Shown here in pieces: positions 23,901 to 37,900 of a stretch of DNA of 64,000 nt. The position numbers and the translations under genes are program-made. Positions within the stretch are counted from its first letter, which is position 1; every line of letters starts with the position of its first letter. This DNA comes from Sitta carolinensis (taxonomy: Eukaryota > Chordata > Aves > Passeriformes > Sittidae), in the NCBI GenBank assembly GCA_032173965.1, contig CM063290.1, forward strand, positions 7,342,001 to 7,406,000, given 5' to 3'. Below the pieces are notes generated by a model. That model worked only from the letters and a program-made list of their open reading frames with translations, did not search any database and was not told where the DNA came from.

Positions 23901-26900
23901 ATTCACAAAGAAATGTCAATTTAAACAGAAGTGTAATTTTCTTCCTGGTTCTTCTCATAAGAAGGTTTTCCTGCTGGTCCACATTCACCTACTGAGGGCT
24001 GTAAAGCCATGCTTTGAACAATGTCCGAAGTGTTCCACATTCAAGTAAGAACAGCTGGAGTAGCAGACTCAGACTCTAGGACAACAGGAGGAGGATTTCT
24101 GTTTCTCATCTCTCATATCATCTCAACTATAAATTATTTTAAAAATTGCTAGGGTTAGGGTTGACTTTCTATCTATAAAACTTTTAGAGCTTCTGGTAAT
24201 TTGTTTGGTTTCATGCACATATTTCACTTGCAGCACTTGTACCAGTGCACACCATGTCTCAGATTACACCTGTTGAACACATTAGTTAATAATTTTGTTT
24301 TATTAGAGCAGTAATTTGGATTTTTCAGGGTTCCAGGAACAATTTTAATGCAGGAAATTATAAAACATAACCTGGTTAAATATTAAAACATGGGTATATG
24401 GGTGTTTGATGAATACAACACTCTGCCTCTTGCATTTGTTATTGGTTATTTTCAGTGATAAACCTAAAGTGTTTTATCTTTTACGTTAAATAAAAAATAT
24501 ATTTAATATAAATATTACACTTAGGCTTAGAATCTAAATAGACGGGGTAATCATTGAAGTGTTCCCACAGAAAATAGCTTCATTTCTACAAGATTTTCCT
24601 TTCTTTTAGGTAGGTGTAAAGACAAGGAGGTGCATATCAAACAACCATGTAAGATAAAGGGATGATTTGAACGGAGGGGTTGGAAAACATGGATTTTATT
24701 TCAAATAGAGAAAGTAGCTTTATGTGCAGGTGGATTGCAGACGGGTTCCCTCTTCTGAAGCCCATCTGGGAAGTTAGTTTAGCTCTATTGATGTTTGAGA
24801 CTCTTTCTTTCATCACAACCACATGCCAAGACAATAAGTAATTGAACTGCATGTTTTGCCTTTTTAAAAAGGTGTAATCTCCTTCTGAAGTGTAGAGAGA
24901 TGTTTTGTAGGATTTTTCTCATTTATCTCTCACTGCACCAGGCAGGCGGGGTTTTGAGCCTAGGCTGCAGTATCTCTTTACCATCTCTTTGATGAACACC
25001 TGCTTCTGATGTACAAATGTGTATCTGCTGAGATGCAAAATTGAAATAATTTTAACAGTATAAGAATAATTAGGAATCTTTTTTAGAGGTCCACCTGTTC
25101 AAAATACCGCTTTGTTTATTTCTACGTTGCATAACGTAAGCAGACGTTTAATAATTATGGTTTCATAGGCATTATTTTTCTGTATTTTAACCTAAAAATG
25201 AAATTATTTGTAACTACAAAGAAATTGCAAGTTAGATTTCAATTTGTATATTTTCTGAAAGCTATTAAGAGAATAAATACTGTCTCTTACAATGAGATGT
25301 CTTTTCCATTTTTCAAAATTTAGAATGTGAGAACAGATACAAGTGTAACATTTTTCACTTTTTTTGGAGCTATATCCATTTCATTTACAAGATTAACAAG
25401 CATCTCTTTCATAAATATTTCTCATTAAAAATTTAATAGTATAGAGTTTTGGAATTATTTGGTAAACATAGTTATGCATGGTCTACCTTAAAAACAATAA
25501 CAATAACTGGGACCTTTAAATATTAGTTTTTAAATATGGATAATTCTTTAATTAAACTATTGTTTAAAATGTTTGAGTAATAAATATAATAAATTCATAT
25601 AATAAATAATAATAAAATAAATAATTATATTTTGATAATGTATCAGAAATTCTAATAATTTGCTTCTTATATACTATATTGCTTATTAAAGAAAAATTGA
25701 ACAAGTCTTAAAAATTTAAGTTTTAAATTTTAGAATTAGTCATACATAATTGTAAAAATACACCCCTTAGTTCTTAACTTAAAGTCACCTTATTATAGAT
25801 GTGTATCCTCAGTGCCTTCCTCAGTGGGAGGCATTTTGAAGTCTGTTAAAAGACTCTTGTGAGTGATTTACTGGCATCAAGATGGAGTGAATATTAGCAA
25901 TTACAATATAGTTCTTAAAGTCTGTTACCTGTTTATATGGCCCAATTTAATTTCAAAGTGAGAACTGAAGCATATGTGAAGTAGAGAAGCAACGATTTTT
26001 CACTAGGTAATACCCCTTTTAAAATACACCAAGTAAACAAAATGTCATAAATGTAAGGAAATCTCATATGTAGGTTTATTCTCACTGCTACTGATTCTAA
26101 CTCATTGAGGTTATTGGAGAGCAATGTTCACAGACAAGTGGGACTAGTTGTTGATTCTTAAATAAATTCTTTATCATTCATATTTTAGTGAAATTAATCT
26201 GACTCAGCTGAAGAGATTTCCCACTAATTTCTACTCCTATCTCAAATCGTTTCACTGCTATTGATCTCATATAACCTTTATAGAAGGTTATTCCCTTCTT
26301 TAGCAGAACAATGGAATAAAACTCTCTTAACTCTAATGAACCCTATAAATGTTAGTTAAGAATTTAGGGTTTGCAAGTTGCTTTTGTAGCACTTTGCTTT
26401 CATCTTGCTTTCATGCTTCAAGCATGCAAAACTTCAACCATTTAAGAAATATTGCTGAACTGGTTTCTGCTCACAGCTAAAACGTTTGAAATAATATTAT
26501 ATTTGAAAGTTTAAGTAAAATCTTCTTGGACACTTTGTAGAGAAAGGAAATGGACACAAAATAGTTTTTGACTCTTCTCCATATCAATGGAAATACAATA
26601 CCAGGAATTGATTTTGATTCAGTTATAAAGGAGTCTGAAGCACAGCCACATGAATAATCTGTAAATGGACTTTAGTTTAACTCAGGGAATAAATTTTTTC
26701 CTTATTTGAGTTAAAAAGATGAGTGGGCTTTGTGTTCTCAGATTTTTGTAGAGCTTTATTAAGGGCTTTGAAATTTAAAACAAATTTCTCCTCAAGTGGA
26801 CCACTAAACCCTTTCTTATTTTGACACATACTTTTTGTCCACCTGTCCTTCAGTTTCATCACTTAAATTTCCAAAAAAAAAATCTCTGGTTATGAAAAGT

Positions 26901-29525
26901 TATTTATGTCAAATTAATGAACCATACTTCAACTGACTGCACTCTGAGTCACACCTGACACATCTGTCAAGCCACAGCAAGCTAAGAGTTACAGGGTCAG
27001 GATGAGTGTGTGCCAATGGCAAAGGCTGCCAAGAGACTTGATGCCATGGAGGCTGGGAAAGCATCTTCACTGATGGAAAGAACATTTATTGTCACTTTTG
27101 TCATACCTTGAACATCTTCTAGTTGTTTACTATGGCACAAGTGCATTGAAATAAGAAATACAGAACAGGCATTGCCCTGAAAGGAGAGGTACCAAACTGA
27201 GAGAGGTGAGTTTAAATTGAAAAAAGGGATGCAGTTTCACTGAAACTTGTGTATTTCTGGAGATTTATCTATTTCACTGAGGTATTTGTTCATTAAAAAG
27301 ATTGAAGTGTTTTGTAAATGCATACGAAAATATTTATTGGTTTTTATTTGAAATTACTGCATTATGTCTTAAATTTGATTGAACACAGTTTAAGAATCTC
27401 TAACTTGAAGCAAAATGTACAGTATTCAATCAAATACTAACTTTTCATTTTTCCCAATAATGTAAAAATAGTGAAAAAATTTGCATTTCCAAAAAGCTGG
27501 GAAATAAGTTAATATATAAGTTCAGTTCATGGAATGAGTATTGAAGAGAGGATGAAAGTTATTGAACTGCTGAAAAAAATTTGGACACAGTTATAGCGTT
27601 CTAGAGAAACATGGAGAAAAGCAAGGGAAATTCTGAAAAAATGTGTCTGTAATCCTTGGTTCCTGCTATTCTACCTGTCTAAAGCTTTAATTTTGAAATG
27701 AATTTCTGGGGTTTTCCCTGTTGCAGTGATACAGATGTCACAGTGCAGACAGACACTCTGTCATGTTGAATTTAGTCTTGTGGAAAGGTGTCTCCAGACA
27801 AACAATAACAGCAGCAAAAGTGGCACTGCCATGTTCCTACATCACCTCCTCCACAATGAGCACTTCACAGTCTACTTGCAGCCATTTACAGTCAAAGCTA
27901 ATTAAACACAAGCACGTTTTTCTTTCTGCTAAAAGCAAACAACCCATGTATAATGGTTATATTGTTAACTTTAATAAAAACCTACAAACTGTGAAGGATG
28001 AGATTCTAACAGCAAGGTTCAGTCAGTGATGTATGTACACAGAGTTTTGGATTCAGTGTGTTGTTTAACAGTTCAGTTAGAAAATAGGAAAAAAATGTTT
28101 AGTTTTTGAAGTTTGTTTCACGTTTCTCCATCGTCTTCCTATTTTTATACCCAGGTGATGCAATGAATGATCTTTCTTTCCTTATGAATGAATATTCTTT
28201 CCTTAGAAAACCCAACTTACTGGTTAAAACTGAGTACATGTGTGTACCATAACATATGTGTACATAAAGAATTTAGTGGAAAGAAATTGATTGAACATTG
28301 AAACATGGTGAAACATTGGTTTTTGGGATTTTTTTCCCTGAAGATATGAAGAAATATTTCAGATAACTTGGAAGTGATTCATAACCTCAAAGCACAGTGT
28401 TTTGAGGGATAGGAGGGGAGTATTAAACACTTGCAGTTTAAAATTTTGTATGGTAAGGACAAGATATAAACATGAAAGAAACTTGATCATTAATACTAAG
28501 GAGACTTTGATTTGGTGCTTATCAATCATAGCCATATATTTGTTACTTGTGTGAAGCTGCATGAAATAAATACTTGGAGAAGATGTTGTTTTAACTGAAC
28601 ACAAGTCTCACTCACCAGGGTTAAAATGCCAAGTGAACATTGGCCTGACTGTTTTCAGGGCCTTCCCTTCCATAATGTGTTTGGGACTTTCTCTCCCCTT
28701 AGTCCTGATCATTAAGTAGCATCATTTATTCTATTGGGTGATCGGTCTAGGATGGGTTTTGCCTCCTCCTGAATTTTTTCCAGATTGCTGAAAAGCAACT
28801 CAAATATTGATGCATGGAGAGATGCCAATTCAGGGTTATTTTAGGAGTATCTCTCTTTTGCTGTGGTTCTATGTGAAGAATCTTGCACGATACTTTTCTC
28901 ATTAAAGATGTATGAAAATCATTCCAATAAGGGAGTATTTACTTGTAACTGAAAGATTTCCTTTCTTGCTTCTAGACCACTTTCACTTTAGAACAGGGAC
29001 TGACTAGTGAAAGCAATTTTCCATTTAAGTGTGCCTTTACTTGTATTTTGTTGTACACAATATCCCCTTTATTTTTTTACACGAAGGCCATGGAAATTCA
29101 CTTTTTTTTTGACCTTTCTAAACCTTTGAATAGCATCACCATCCCATTTTGTTTCAAGTTCAAATATATCATAGAATGCTCCAGCCCCCAATCACGTTAT
29201 TCCAAGTGTATGAGTCAGTGATTCCTCTAAACAACAAAATCACTGCCTATATTTCTGTTTTCCTGTTCTCCAGTCCTGACACCCTGATTGTCTCATCATC
29301 AGACATACCTATAAAATAGACACTAAATTACCAAACCAAGTAATCTTCACTTTCTAACCCACAAGAAAAATGCAAGTCCCAGCTTCACTAACACATTCTG
29401 TTAGGCTGTAGTCTCTCTAAATAGATGTTTTTGGGACAGTAGTAAGAAGTGTCAGGGTGATCATAAAGCTCACAATGGCTACTAAAAGCTAAAACTTCAT
29501 AATCAGGAACCTGAAACCCATTACA
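20955..29525. other. Long AT-rich non-coding stretch
   Basis: I see no gene or clear repeat over about 8.5 kb. The interval 25540-25650 is nearly pure A/T with ATA/TAA repetition. A two-unit TTAGGG-like motif at 24150-24162 is too short to be an interstitial telomere. Open frames are 60-88 codons and look random. Confidence 0.65.
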
Positions 29526-29705
29526 AGAATTATTAGTATTTTTATTATATTGGTGTCTGAAGCTCTAGCTATTAGTCCAGACCCTTTTTATTATAACGAA
29601 CAAATACAGAAGAAAAAGATAGACCCTGACCTGAAGAACTTATAGTCAAAGTAGAATCATGAACAGAGAGAGAATGAGGGTGTCAAAAGTCTTTCATTAG
29701 AGTGA
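29526..29705 (+). mobile_element. Sauropsid MIR-family SINE relic (copy 1)
   Basis: The segment follows the order of the sauropsid MIR-type consensus: an ATTATTAGTATTTTTATTAT stretch (29530 on), then an interval matching the GCCTAGAGGCCC-to-GGCGCTGTACAAACA part (degenerate), then AACAAATACAG, GATAGACCCTGACCTGAAGA and ACTTATAGTC, matching ACAAACACA, GACAGTCCCTGCCCCAAAGA and GCTTACAATC. The family is tRNA-derived and non-coding. Homology to 29705 is fair; the end is uncertain. Strongly diverged, hence old. Assignment is from recalled consensus. Confidence 0.5.
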
Positions 29706-31126
29706 TTGAGAAAAATGATGCATTTGGGGAGGTGTCAAAGGGGAGGCATTAAGGGATATTAGAGATACCAGTTGGAGTTAGAAGAATGGTTTAAAGTAGG
29801 GAGAAAAAGGCAACCTTGAACTTATTTCTGAGAAAAGCTTTTATGGTAAACCTTTGAGTACTGTGAAATTCAGTGGACACTAAGTCTATGCAGTTGAACT
29901 AAGGACACTGTCTTTCAAAGGAGTCACCTGCTCATTATTCTTTGTGGAGTTGTTTTTGAGAAGAACAAGATTTCAAAGTAGATAAAAGCGGGGTTTTTTG
30001 CTAACAACAAAATATATGTGTGTGTATATATATATGTGTATATATAGATGAAAGATCTCTGTGCTTTCAGTTAGCCCATATATTGTTTAGAATTTTATAC
30101 ATGCTATGGGTCCCTCATGCAAATGCTGGGGAATGCTGAATTGGATTTTTAGTTCTTATATTGATTCATGGAAGACCTTGTAGTGCATTCTTTATAACCC
30201 TGTGGGTTTCAGTGTTTTTAATGATACTGAAGAGGTGTTGAAGTGAAAAGGGATAGATTCTGTCAATGGGTGATTGGAAGGAGCCTAATTGCTTTTCTAA
30301 GTTATAAAATTCCCATCCATCAAGAAAACACATATAAATCTTAAAAGCAAATCTACTTGTTCATAAACCTTTAAGAAACTCTTACATTGTCAATTATCAC
30401 ATATTACCAAAGATGGTTGTACTGTCAGTTGTGTCATAGTTTTGGTAATTGTCAGTGACCTAATGACAGAACTGCAAACATCTGTGTCTGTCGTGGGGGA
30501 GGTTGGAGGCACCTCCAGGAAGTTCTCCTGAACTTTTGTCTGCTCTTCCTGATTCTTTCAATATTCTCTTGCTGGTTCCTAGCCCTTACTTCACCTGGAC
30601 CTCTTATGCCTTTGGCTTCTTACAGTGAATAAAGCTGAAAAGGGAAATAATGAGGAAAAAAATGCCTGAAAATAAAATAGAATATTTTATTTACTTTCTC
30701 CTGTTGGTGATCAGAGCCTAAATTAGCAAAACACTTTGCCAAATGCTTTTTACAGGTCTTGTTTTTTATATATCCCTTTGTAAAGTTGTATTTAACTGAG
30801 CACTTCTTCACCTGCTTCTAACAGAAAAGAAAAATAAGGAATATCAAAACCTAGTAAAATGTTTTCTTTTACCATTTTGTTGCTCAGTGGACCTTTGGCT
30901 GTCTTCCATATAGAGTCTTTTCTCTAGGGACTGAAAGAAGAGGTTGCAATTGGTTTCCCTATCTGAGTTCAAGCAACCTTGTTTTATGGGTCACAGATTT
31001 GTTAATCTCAGTGTGACAGGTCAAAAGGAACAAAGAGGTGTTCAGCCTGGGACTTCAGCAGGTTACCTGTTTTCAACTTAATAAAATCCTTTAGGTACTC
31101 TACTAAACTGTATTTCTGCATCTATT
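29706..31126. other. Non-coding stretch with a TG/TA microsatellite
   Basis: No gene seen. A purine-rich part (29700-29830) may be a continuation of the SINE or of a linked older LINE tail. A TG/TA microsatellite lies at 30013-30046. At 31080-31085 there is an AATAAA, 41 bp before the poly-A block beginning at 31127. Confidence 0.6.
30013..30046. repeat. TG/TA dinucleotide microsatellite
   Basis: Alternating purine-pyrimidine sequence: TATATG(TG)n, then (TA)n, then TGTATATATA. Likely length-polymorphic and able to adopt Z-DNA or cruciform forms; no functional claim is made. Confidence 0.8.
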
Positions 31127-31216
31127 AAAAAAAACAAAAACAAAAAAAAACAAAACAAAAAAAAAAAAAAAAAAAAAAAACCCAAAAAACCAAACCAAAC
31201 CAAAAACACCAAAAAC
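31127..31216. repeat. Poly-A / AAACC-rich simple-sequence block
   Basis: A-rich tract with interspersed C, including 24 uninterrupted A at 31157-31180, passing into CCAAA/CCAAAC repeats up to 31216. An AATAAA lies 41 bp upstream (31080-31085), the spacing expected of a polyadenylated RNA copied back into the genome. No known gene is recognised in the preceding sequence, and no flanking duplication was found by eye. Confidence 0.75.
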
Positions 31217-33288
31217 ATGTAGAGAAGAGTGGAAAAAGTACAAATAGTTATTGTAGGCTAAAAAGGGTATCAACAATACCTGGTTGATTTCGCCCTGGCC
31301 TGTCCAAACAGAAAACTGGACTCTCACCAAAATGAAATAGACTGCAGAAAATATAGGATTTCTAGAAAAATTGTTTAAAAGCTCTCAGTTATTTTTTTTT
31401 CTTTCAATTTTTCAATTAAAATTTTGTTGTTTTTTTTTTTTCATTATGAGGAAAATAATTGTCTAGTCCTGCCTACACTTGCATGCTCTTTAATAGTGGG
31501 AAGAAATGGGCTGCAGAGAGAGGCAGAATAGGACAGGGGTTCATGCTGTGAAGGACAATTAGGGAGGAACCTGTGCCAGATGCATGATCAGTTACTGAGT
31601 GAGGTGAAAGGCCAGGAGAAGATCTCCAGCAGAGAGGCCACCAGTGGTATGAGGGAGCCCAGAAGTCCTCCTTGCCTAGAGATGGGCTGCATGGCTTGAG
31701 ATAATCTGTCAGAAATCCATCACAGAGAAAGAGATGCCAAAGGAGTGACCTTAGGTAAAAAGAAAGAGGAAATGCAGAAAAAGCACCTTAAATATTATCC
31801 CCTTTCAGCAGCAGAATGAAGAGGGGTATTCCCAGCACCTGGCAGCTCCAGTGAGCCACAGCTGGAGTTTTTAGTTTTGTAAGTCAGGAGAAAGTGAGAG
31901 TGGGTTCAGCCAGTCCAGGGCCTGCAAATGCACAGAGAATAGAAGGTGGTGTGACACTGCTATAGATTTGAGTGCACTGAATGCTGTCTTGTTTTGTGAC
32001 CAAACCATCTGTTACTTGGGCAAAGATAATGAAAGATCTTAAATTAAGGCTGAGTACTTGCTAAATAAAATTTGGTGACTTGGCTCTGTATCAGCAGGAA
32101 AAATGTAATAAAGCAGGAAATTAACTTGCTTAGTTTGATCTTATTTCTGATACAGTCATTGCAGTTTGCATTAAGTCTTATCAGGATCAAAAAGCATTTT
32201 ATAACTGAGGCTGTAAAAAAAAAATCCTACTATGGAAACTTGCTTGACTGAACAAGTTAAGATTATTCAGTATGCGAGTTCCTATCTGTAGTATACTGAC
32301 AGGTATCTTTATTACTGGAACAGGCTAAATGTTTTCTACAAGTTATAAGTATGAAAACTACCCAGATTTCTGGTAAATACTGTCAGAAAATAATTACACA
32401 TCACATTATGTGGTGCAGTTAAACTCTTCTGTTTGCTGGGATCATATTCCCAGTGATATTAAAGATTAAATCTAATTTTTAAAACTTTCTAGAATGAAAT
32501 GTGTGGAGTAAGCACTCCTCCTTTGAGATTGCAGGATGATGTGTGAACTGTTTATTCCATTCCATTTTTTCCAAGCTCTCAGTAAAACTGTGAATTCTTC
32601 TTATTCTGATCATTTGAACATAGATAAGAAAAAACAGCCCAACCATGTGATGTCCAACTTTTTCTTTCAAACCTCTATAGTCTGAAAATAGCGGGTCAAA
32701 TTACAGAATCTATGTCTAAACGTCTCCAAAGCTGAAATGTAGACCTGGGACTACTTGAATTGCCATTGGGATTCCTCCTGGCTTTTTACACATTTTGCAT
32801 CTTGGGTCGAGCATGTGGTCTACGTGTAAGTGAATTTTCTGGAATCGCAGAATAATCTGGGCTATTATAGTACTGTGCTTGGAACAGTGCATCTCTGGGT
32901 GCTGCTGAGACTTACATATTAACAATACTGATATTTTACAGCCTGAGTAGCTTGAACTTATCTTGAGGTGTAAGCTGAAACAAGGTCAGAAAGATCCAAA
33001 GACGCAGTAGGATATGGCAGAATTTGGATGCAGTATTGTGGGAAATGATTCCAGTTTAAACAAAACAAAGCAAAACAAATCCTCTAAAGCTAGAGAAATA
33101 ATCATTAAGTCCTTTGTGATACAGAATTTCTTTGGTTCAGAAGATATCTTCTTCTATTTTCCCTGCCTTAGGTTTTCAAGAGGGCACAAACACACATGGT
33201 ACTTGCTCTCCACCTTAAACTTTGACTGAGGGAGGCAAGGGAAATGCTTAGAGCAGAGTCATGGGGAGGGCAAGGTTTTAAATAAAAA

Positions 33289-33309
33289 TTGCATTGCAAC
33301 ACAATGCAA
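33289..33309. repeat. Palindrome with C/EBP-like half-sites
   Basis: TTGCATTG and CAATGCAA are exact reverse complements with the 5-bp spacer CAACA. TTGC/GCAA ends resemble C/EBP half-sites, but the centre does not match the standard dimer spacing. Confidence 0.5.
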
Positions 33310-34939
33310 CTCTTCAGGAGTATGTATCCTGTACAATACAATCCCTGTCCCTGAAATCTTCAAGGTGACCTCCCACTTGTGTTGGAAAAACGTCTTTGGG
33401 AGGGACCACCCGGATAGGAACTAGAGCTCTAAGTGTTGCCTTGTAGGTCTAGTAGAGTTCAGGAATGTCCCTGTTTAAATTGCTTTGTATTTTTTGTTTT
33501 AATTGTTCTCTCAGCTCTGAATGAAAAAATGAACAATAATAGAGCTGTGTGAGGTTGAAATATATGAATCCATAATAATTTCCCTTGGCTTTCAGAAAAG
33601 CTAAAGAGTAAATATCAAACCGCTCAGAATTAGTGATCTCTAAGTCTCTGTCTCTTCTGACCCTTTTTAATTCTAGTCATACATTGTAGGTGCCACATTG
33701 CTACAAAGCAGCATTTAAAATGATCTGAGAGCTATTGTGGTGTTTTTGGGTCATCAACTCGAGAGAGCTACTTTTAGGCCAACAATTGTTCGTTCTCCCT
33801 TTCCATCTCCTAATTTGCGTTTATTTTTTTACTTTGGTGTCTTTTGTACAGTAAGTTTGCTCAAGGTTTATAGCTAGTTATCTTCTTCTTTGTTCTCATT
33901 ATTTCAAACAAAAATTAAGAACACAACACTAAACAAAAATAGACCAATTCTGTTGTGAAAGTAACCTAGACAAACTTCTTTTTCTTGTTCAGGTTATATT
34001 ACAAATTATAATTTTAATCCCATTAATGATAAAACTACTATAGTGCTTTATGGCAATTTTTCTGTGGATAAGTTAAAAACAACAATGAACAAATTAAGTT
34101 TCAACGTTTTCTGTAGTCACATGAAAACAGACTTCCTGTTACAGTTTATGGCATTTTCTGAGCAAACAGACTGAAGGCAAATACGCCTGTTGAAATCTAA
34201 GGACTCTTCTGAAAATGTGTTAGCTTTGGCATCTCCTCTGTTTAAATACTGTGCATTCTGTTCTACTTTCTGCATTTCAAGAAAGTCGGATTATCTTTCC
34301 CCCTGCCTTCAATGCAGTCTCTTTAATTTTTTTCTAATAATATTGCAGTACTCAGTACTCATTTTAAAGATAGATAGATTTTTTTTTTCTCATAAAAAAC
34401 AACATTGTGGGGTAAAAAAACCTGCTGGATGTGATTTCAAAAAATGTCAAAATATGTCAAACGCAGAAACCACTCAAGGGTTTCATTAACTGAAGCTTTG
34501 GTGATAAGTGTCATCTTGTCAGAGACCCACCCATCTCTCCCAATACATTACCAAATGTACTAATTTCCTTGCTGAGCTTGATGTTTATTGTATAGCTGAA
34601 ATTGAAAATGGTCGGTAATGGAGTGAGCTTCAATCCAAGACCAATTCTGAATCTAAATTACTTGCTTCATTCAATAGCATTGACAGAGGAGAGCTTTGTG
34701 CACCTTGTACCTAATCAACCCTTACTGTGACCCTAAATTCAGCAGTCTTCAGAGATTAATAATAAAATCCTCAGTTCAAACAAGTATTTGCCCTGAACAA
34801 GTTGCCCATTTCTTATGCTGAAAATGAAAGAATGTGACATTTTTTTTAAAACCTCTGCATGTTGTGGACCATCACTAATTTTTGATCTTTGGCCTAAGGA
34901 GGCAAATTTATGAATAGAAATCCTGTGTAGACCTGGGAT

Positions 34940-34960
34940 ATGTGTTCTTAAAGAACACAT
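34940..34960. repeat. Everted steroid-receptor-like half-sites
   Basis: ATGTGTTCT and AGAACACAT are exact reverse complements with the spacer TAA. They contain the hexamers TGTTCT and AGAACA, but in the outward order rather than the canonical AGAACAnnnTGTTCT of glucocorticoid or androgen receptor sites, so normal receptor dimer binding is not expected. Confidence 0.5.
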
Positions 34961-37900
34961 TTTTTAGGGAGGGATTATTTTAATTTTATTCTCTTGTAAA
35001 ATAGAAGTTAAATAACATCTATTTACAGGCATGCAATAAGTGCCAGAAGGTATTTTTGCCCAAAGCCAAGCCCACTTCTATAGATAAATAACTAAAACTA
35101 ATACATTAAGAAAAGTATATGCAACCTCAGTTTAATTTTTTTGTAGTTTATAAATAATTTTTAAGCTACTGATTTATCCAGAATCAAAAGTTTTCATGGA
35201 TTACAAAAGCACGAGGGCTGTATTTTGGACTTTGCTTTATCTGTCCCACAGATGGTGCAGGTCATTGTAGAGAGTACTTGGTTGCTTTGCCACCTGAATT
35301 GAAGCATTTTGAGACAAAAGGGGCAAGTTGACTCCACTGGAATAACAGGAAAAAGTCCTGACCGGAAAAGGAAAACGATGATCCAAACTGATGGGGCAGA
35401 ATGAAATTTCCTTTTGTTTCCAATTTCAGTGCAGGAGACCATGACGTGGTCTTTAGGAGCTGGAAAATGCAGGCTGCAGGCAGCTCAGGAAGCAGAGCTT
35501 TCTGCCTGCTGTCGGTGAAATTGTGGAGTAGGAGAGGAAGGGCCAGGTGATGCTGAGTGGCGTTACCGGGCTGCTCTCCTTCAGCAGAGGGCAGGAGAGA
35601 GGTGTGTGACAGAGCCAGGGGCTTCTGGCTGCGGGCTCAAGAGAGGAAAAGTGAAATTTGAGAGCTCAACTGCTCCACATGTAACTACGTGCTTGCAGCA
35701 GCTGGCGGACTTGTCAGTGATTCTGTGCAGAAGGGCTTGGCTCAGCCTGCCTGTTGCTGAACCCTTTCTTTTTCCCAGCCATGGGTTTGTTGGTGGACCT
35801 TGGCCCAATGTCCATCCTGTGCCCATCTCCCTGGAGGGGTGGGCTGGAGTGGAGCAGCTGAGTTGTGACTCACAGTCCCAACTGCTTTGGAATCAAAGAA
35901 CTGTTGCAATGAGCTCATGTGTCCTGAACCCAGCGAACAATATTAAACGGAATAAAAAATATAGTAATAGCAATAATATTATGCTGTAACTGAAGGTAGT
36001 TAGCATACTTGGGTTGCACAAAAATTCTTTCACACTACAGCTGATGAGAGGGAATTTTGTAAATGTTTTGGGTAAGCAAATGTATGTGAATACAGTTCCT
36101 CTAATAATCCACAGTAATTCTGAGAAAGCATCAACTCTTGCATCATTTCTGTTCAGGCTTATGTGCATAACTAATGTGTTTATTGATTTAGGACATTAAA
36201 CAGCACTTTATCCTGAATGTTTATTGGCTGAAAAAAGGGGATGTAATTATTATTATTCTCTCCTACAAACATATTCTAATAGAAAACCTCTTGGAGGGCT
36301 ATTTGTTGAGTATTATTGAATTTCTTTTTGAAGAAATTATAACTAATCTACCTTATCTTGTCATACACTGAAATCCCCTGACCTCTCAGCTTTTTTTTTT
36401 TTTTCTTTTCTCCAGGATTATTGTTGCCTCTTTCATTTCCTTCATTCCTGTGCTCTTTTGAGTATAAGAACCTATAAGCTGGTGACATAGCCGAATTCAT
36501 CTTTCAATAAACCTCCCACATATTTTAATCAGATATTACTTCTTAATATCTTAACATGTTGCTGGCCATAACTCGAGTACCATGTGACTATTACTTGCTT
36601 GCTTAGTAAAAATTTACTTTATCTGACACACACTTGAAGTGCCTTGTTGGCCTGTGTTTGTAGAAAGGCTGTGGGCTTTTTTCTCTTACCTAAGCCAGAT
36701 ACGATTTGAGGGTTAATTCAGCATCTATCCAGCACTTTGAGAATTTGTAATTCCAGCTAATCTGTGTATGTGTGTTTGAACATAGATACTGGGGGTTTTG
36801 TGCATCTCAGCAGTAGTTGTGGTGTTCATAGCTCCAAAGGCAGCTCCTGTGGCAAACAGGAGTGTGTGTATGGATGTAGATGTGCATCCTGTTCTTCCCT
36901 GGTATGTGACTGAACTGAGATTCAGATTTTAGTGAGCCGCTCCTTTGTGCTTATACCTTACATTCCTTTCACTCATGGGACAAGTTCTTTGAATGTGTTC
37001 CCAGAAGTTAACTTTTCCCTCCCTTTCAGTTTGTTTTGGAGAAAGCCATTGCTGTTTTCGTCAGCTTGGAATGAGAGCACCTTTGAACTGGGGCCTAAAC
37101 ATCACTTCAAATATGACTGCATCCATTTAGCCTTTTGAATTTTCAGAGCTGTTTGATTTTAATTGCTCATGACGTTTGTAGGAGAAGATGCATCTTATGA
37201 AAGCAGAATGTCTGATGGCTGCTGGACACATCCCTGTGAAATCTGAGCCATTCAGAATGCATTTGAAGCAACCTTCTCACAAGTGAAGGGCTCCACAGCT
37301 GGCTGTTCCCAAAGTGCTCCACAGTAAAGGAAAAAGAGTTGCAAGATCTTTTGGGAACAATCTTAAGGACTGTTGATTCTTATACCAATTTCACTGATAG
37401 TTCATTTTCCAACCGTATGTTAGTAAATAGCCCAAGGACTGATGAAGACAGAGCAGAAGATTTCGAATTTTCTTTTTGGTACTAGGATTAATTTCTTTTC
37501 TGTGGGCACTAGCCAGAACTTCCAATCTTTCTACTCCAGAGTGGTCTGGCTCTAGGACTTTTGTTAGATGTATTCCTTGTCTTTGGAGCAATTTGCAAAA
37601 CTATGACTTGGTTTTATTGATTCTCTTGTCAATAGAGTGTGTATCCAAAGTATTGGTGCCTATCGAGCCTTGGCTGACATGTGGCCAAGGAACAGACAGA
37701 TCTTGCTCTGCTCAGGAGTGCAGCTACTGTTCACGCTGCTCATTGGTTTAATTCTGCCTTTTCAATTTTGGCTGTCTCCTCACATGAATCTTAACACTTG
37801 CACTTTATGGTTCCAGCACTGGAAGCTTTCCAGGAACAGTCCATGAGTGTTTTATTCTGGTCAGACAAGTCTACTCCATCATAGGAGTCAAGGAATTTTG

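Noticed and set aside
24150..24162. TAGGGTTAGGGTTG, telomere-like
   Set aside because: Only two units; interstitial telomeric sequences need longer arrays.
32841..32862. GGAATCGCAGAATAATCTGGG resembling the CR1 3' terminus
   Set aside because: Similarity ends after about 20 bp and lacks the following GGTTGGAA block, so it is not distinguishable from chance.
33330..33365. CCTGTACAATACAA...CCCTGTCCCTGAAAT resembling a third MIR-type SINE copy
   Set aside because: Only about 30 bp of weak similarity, with no core domain downstream.
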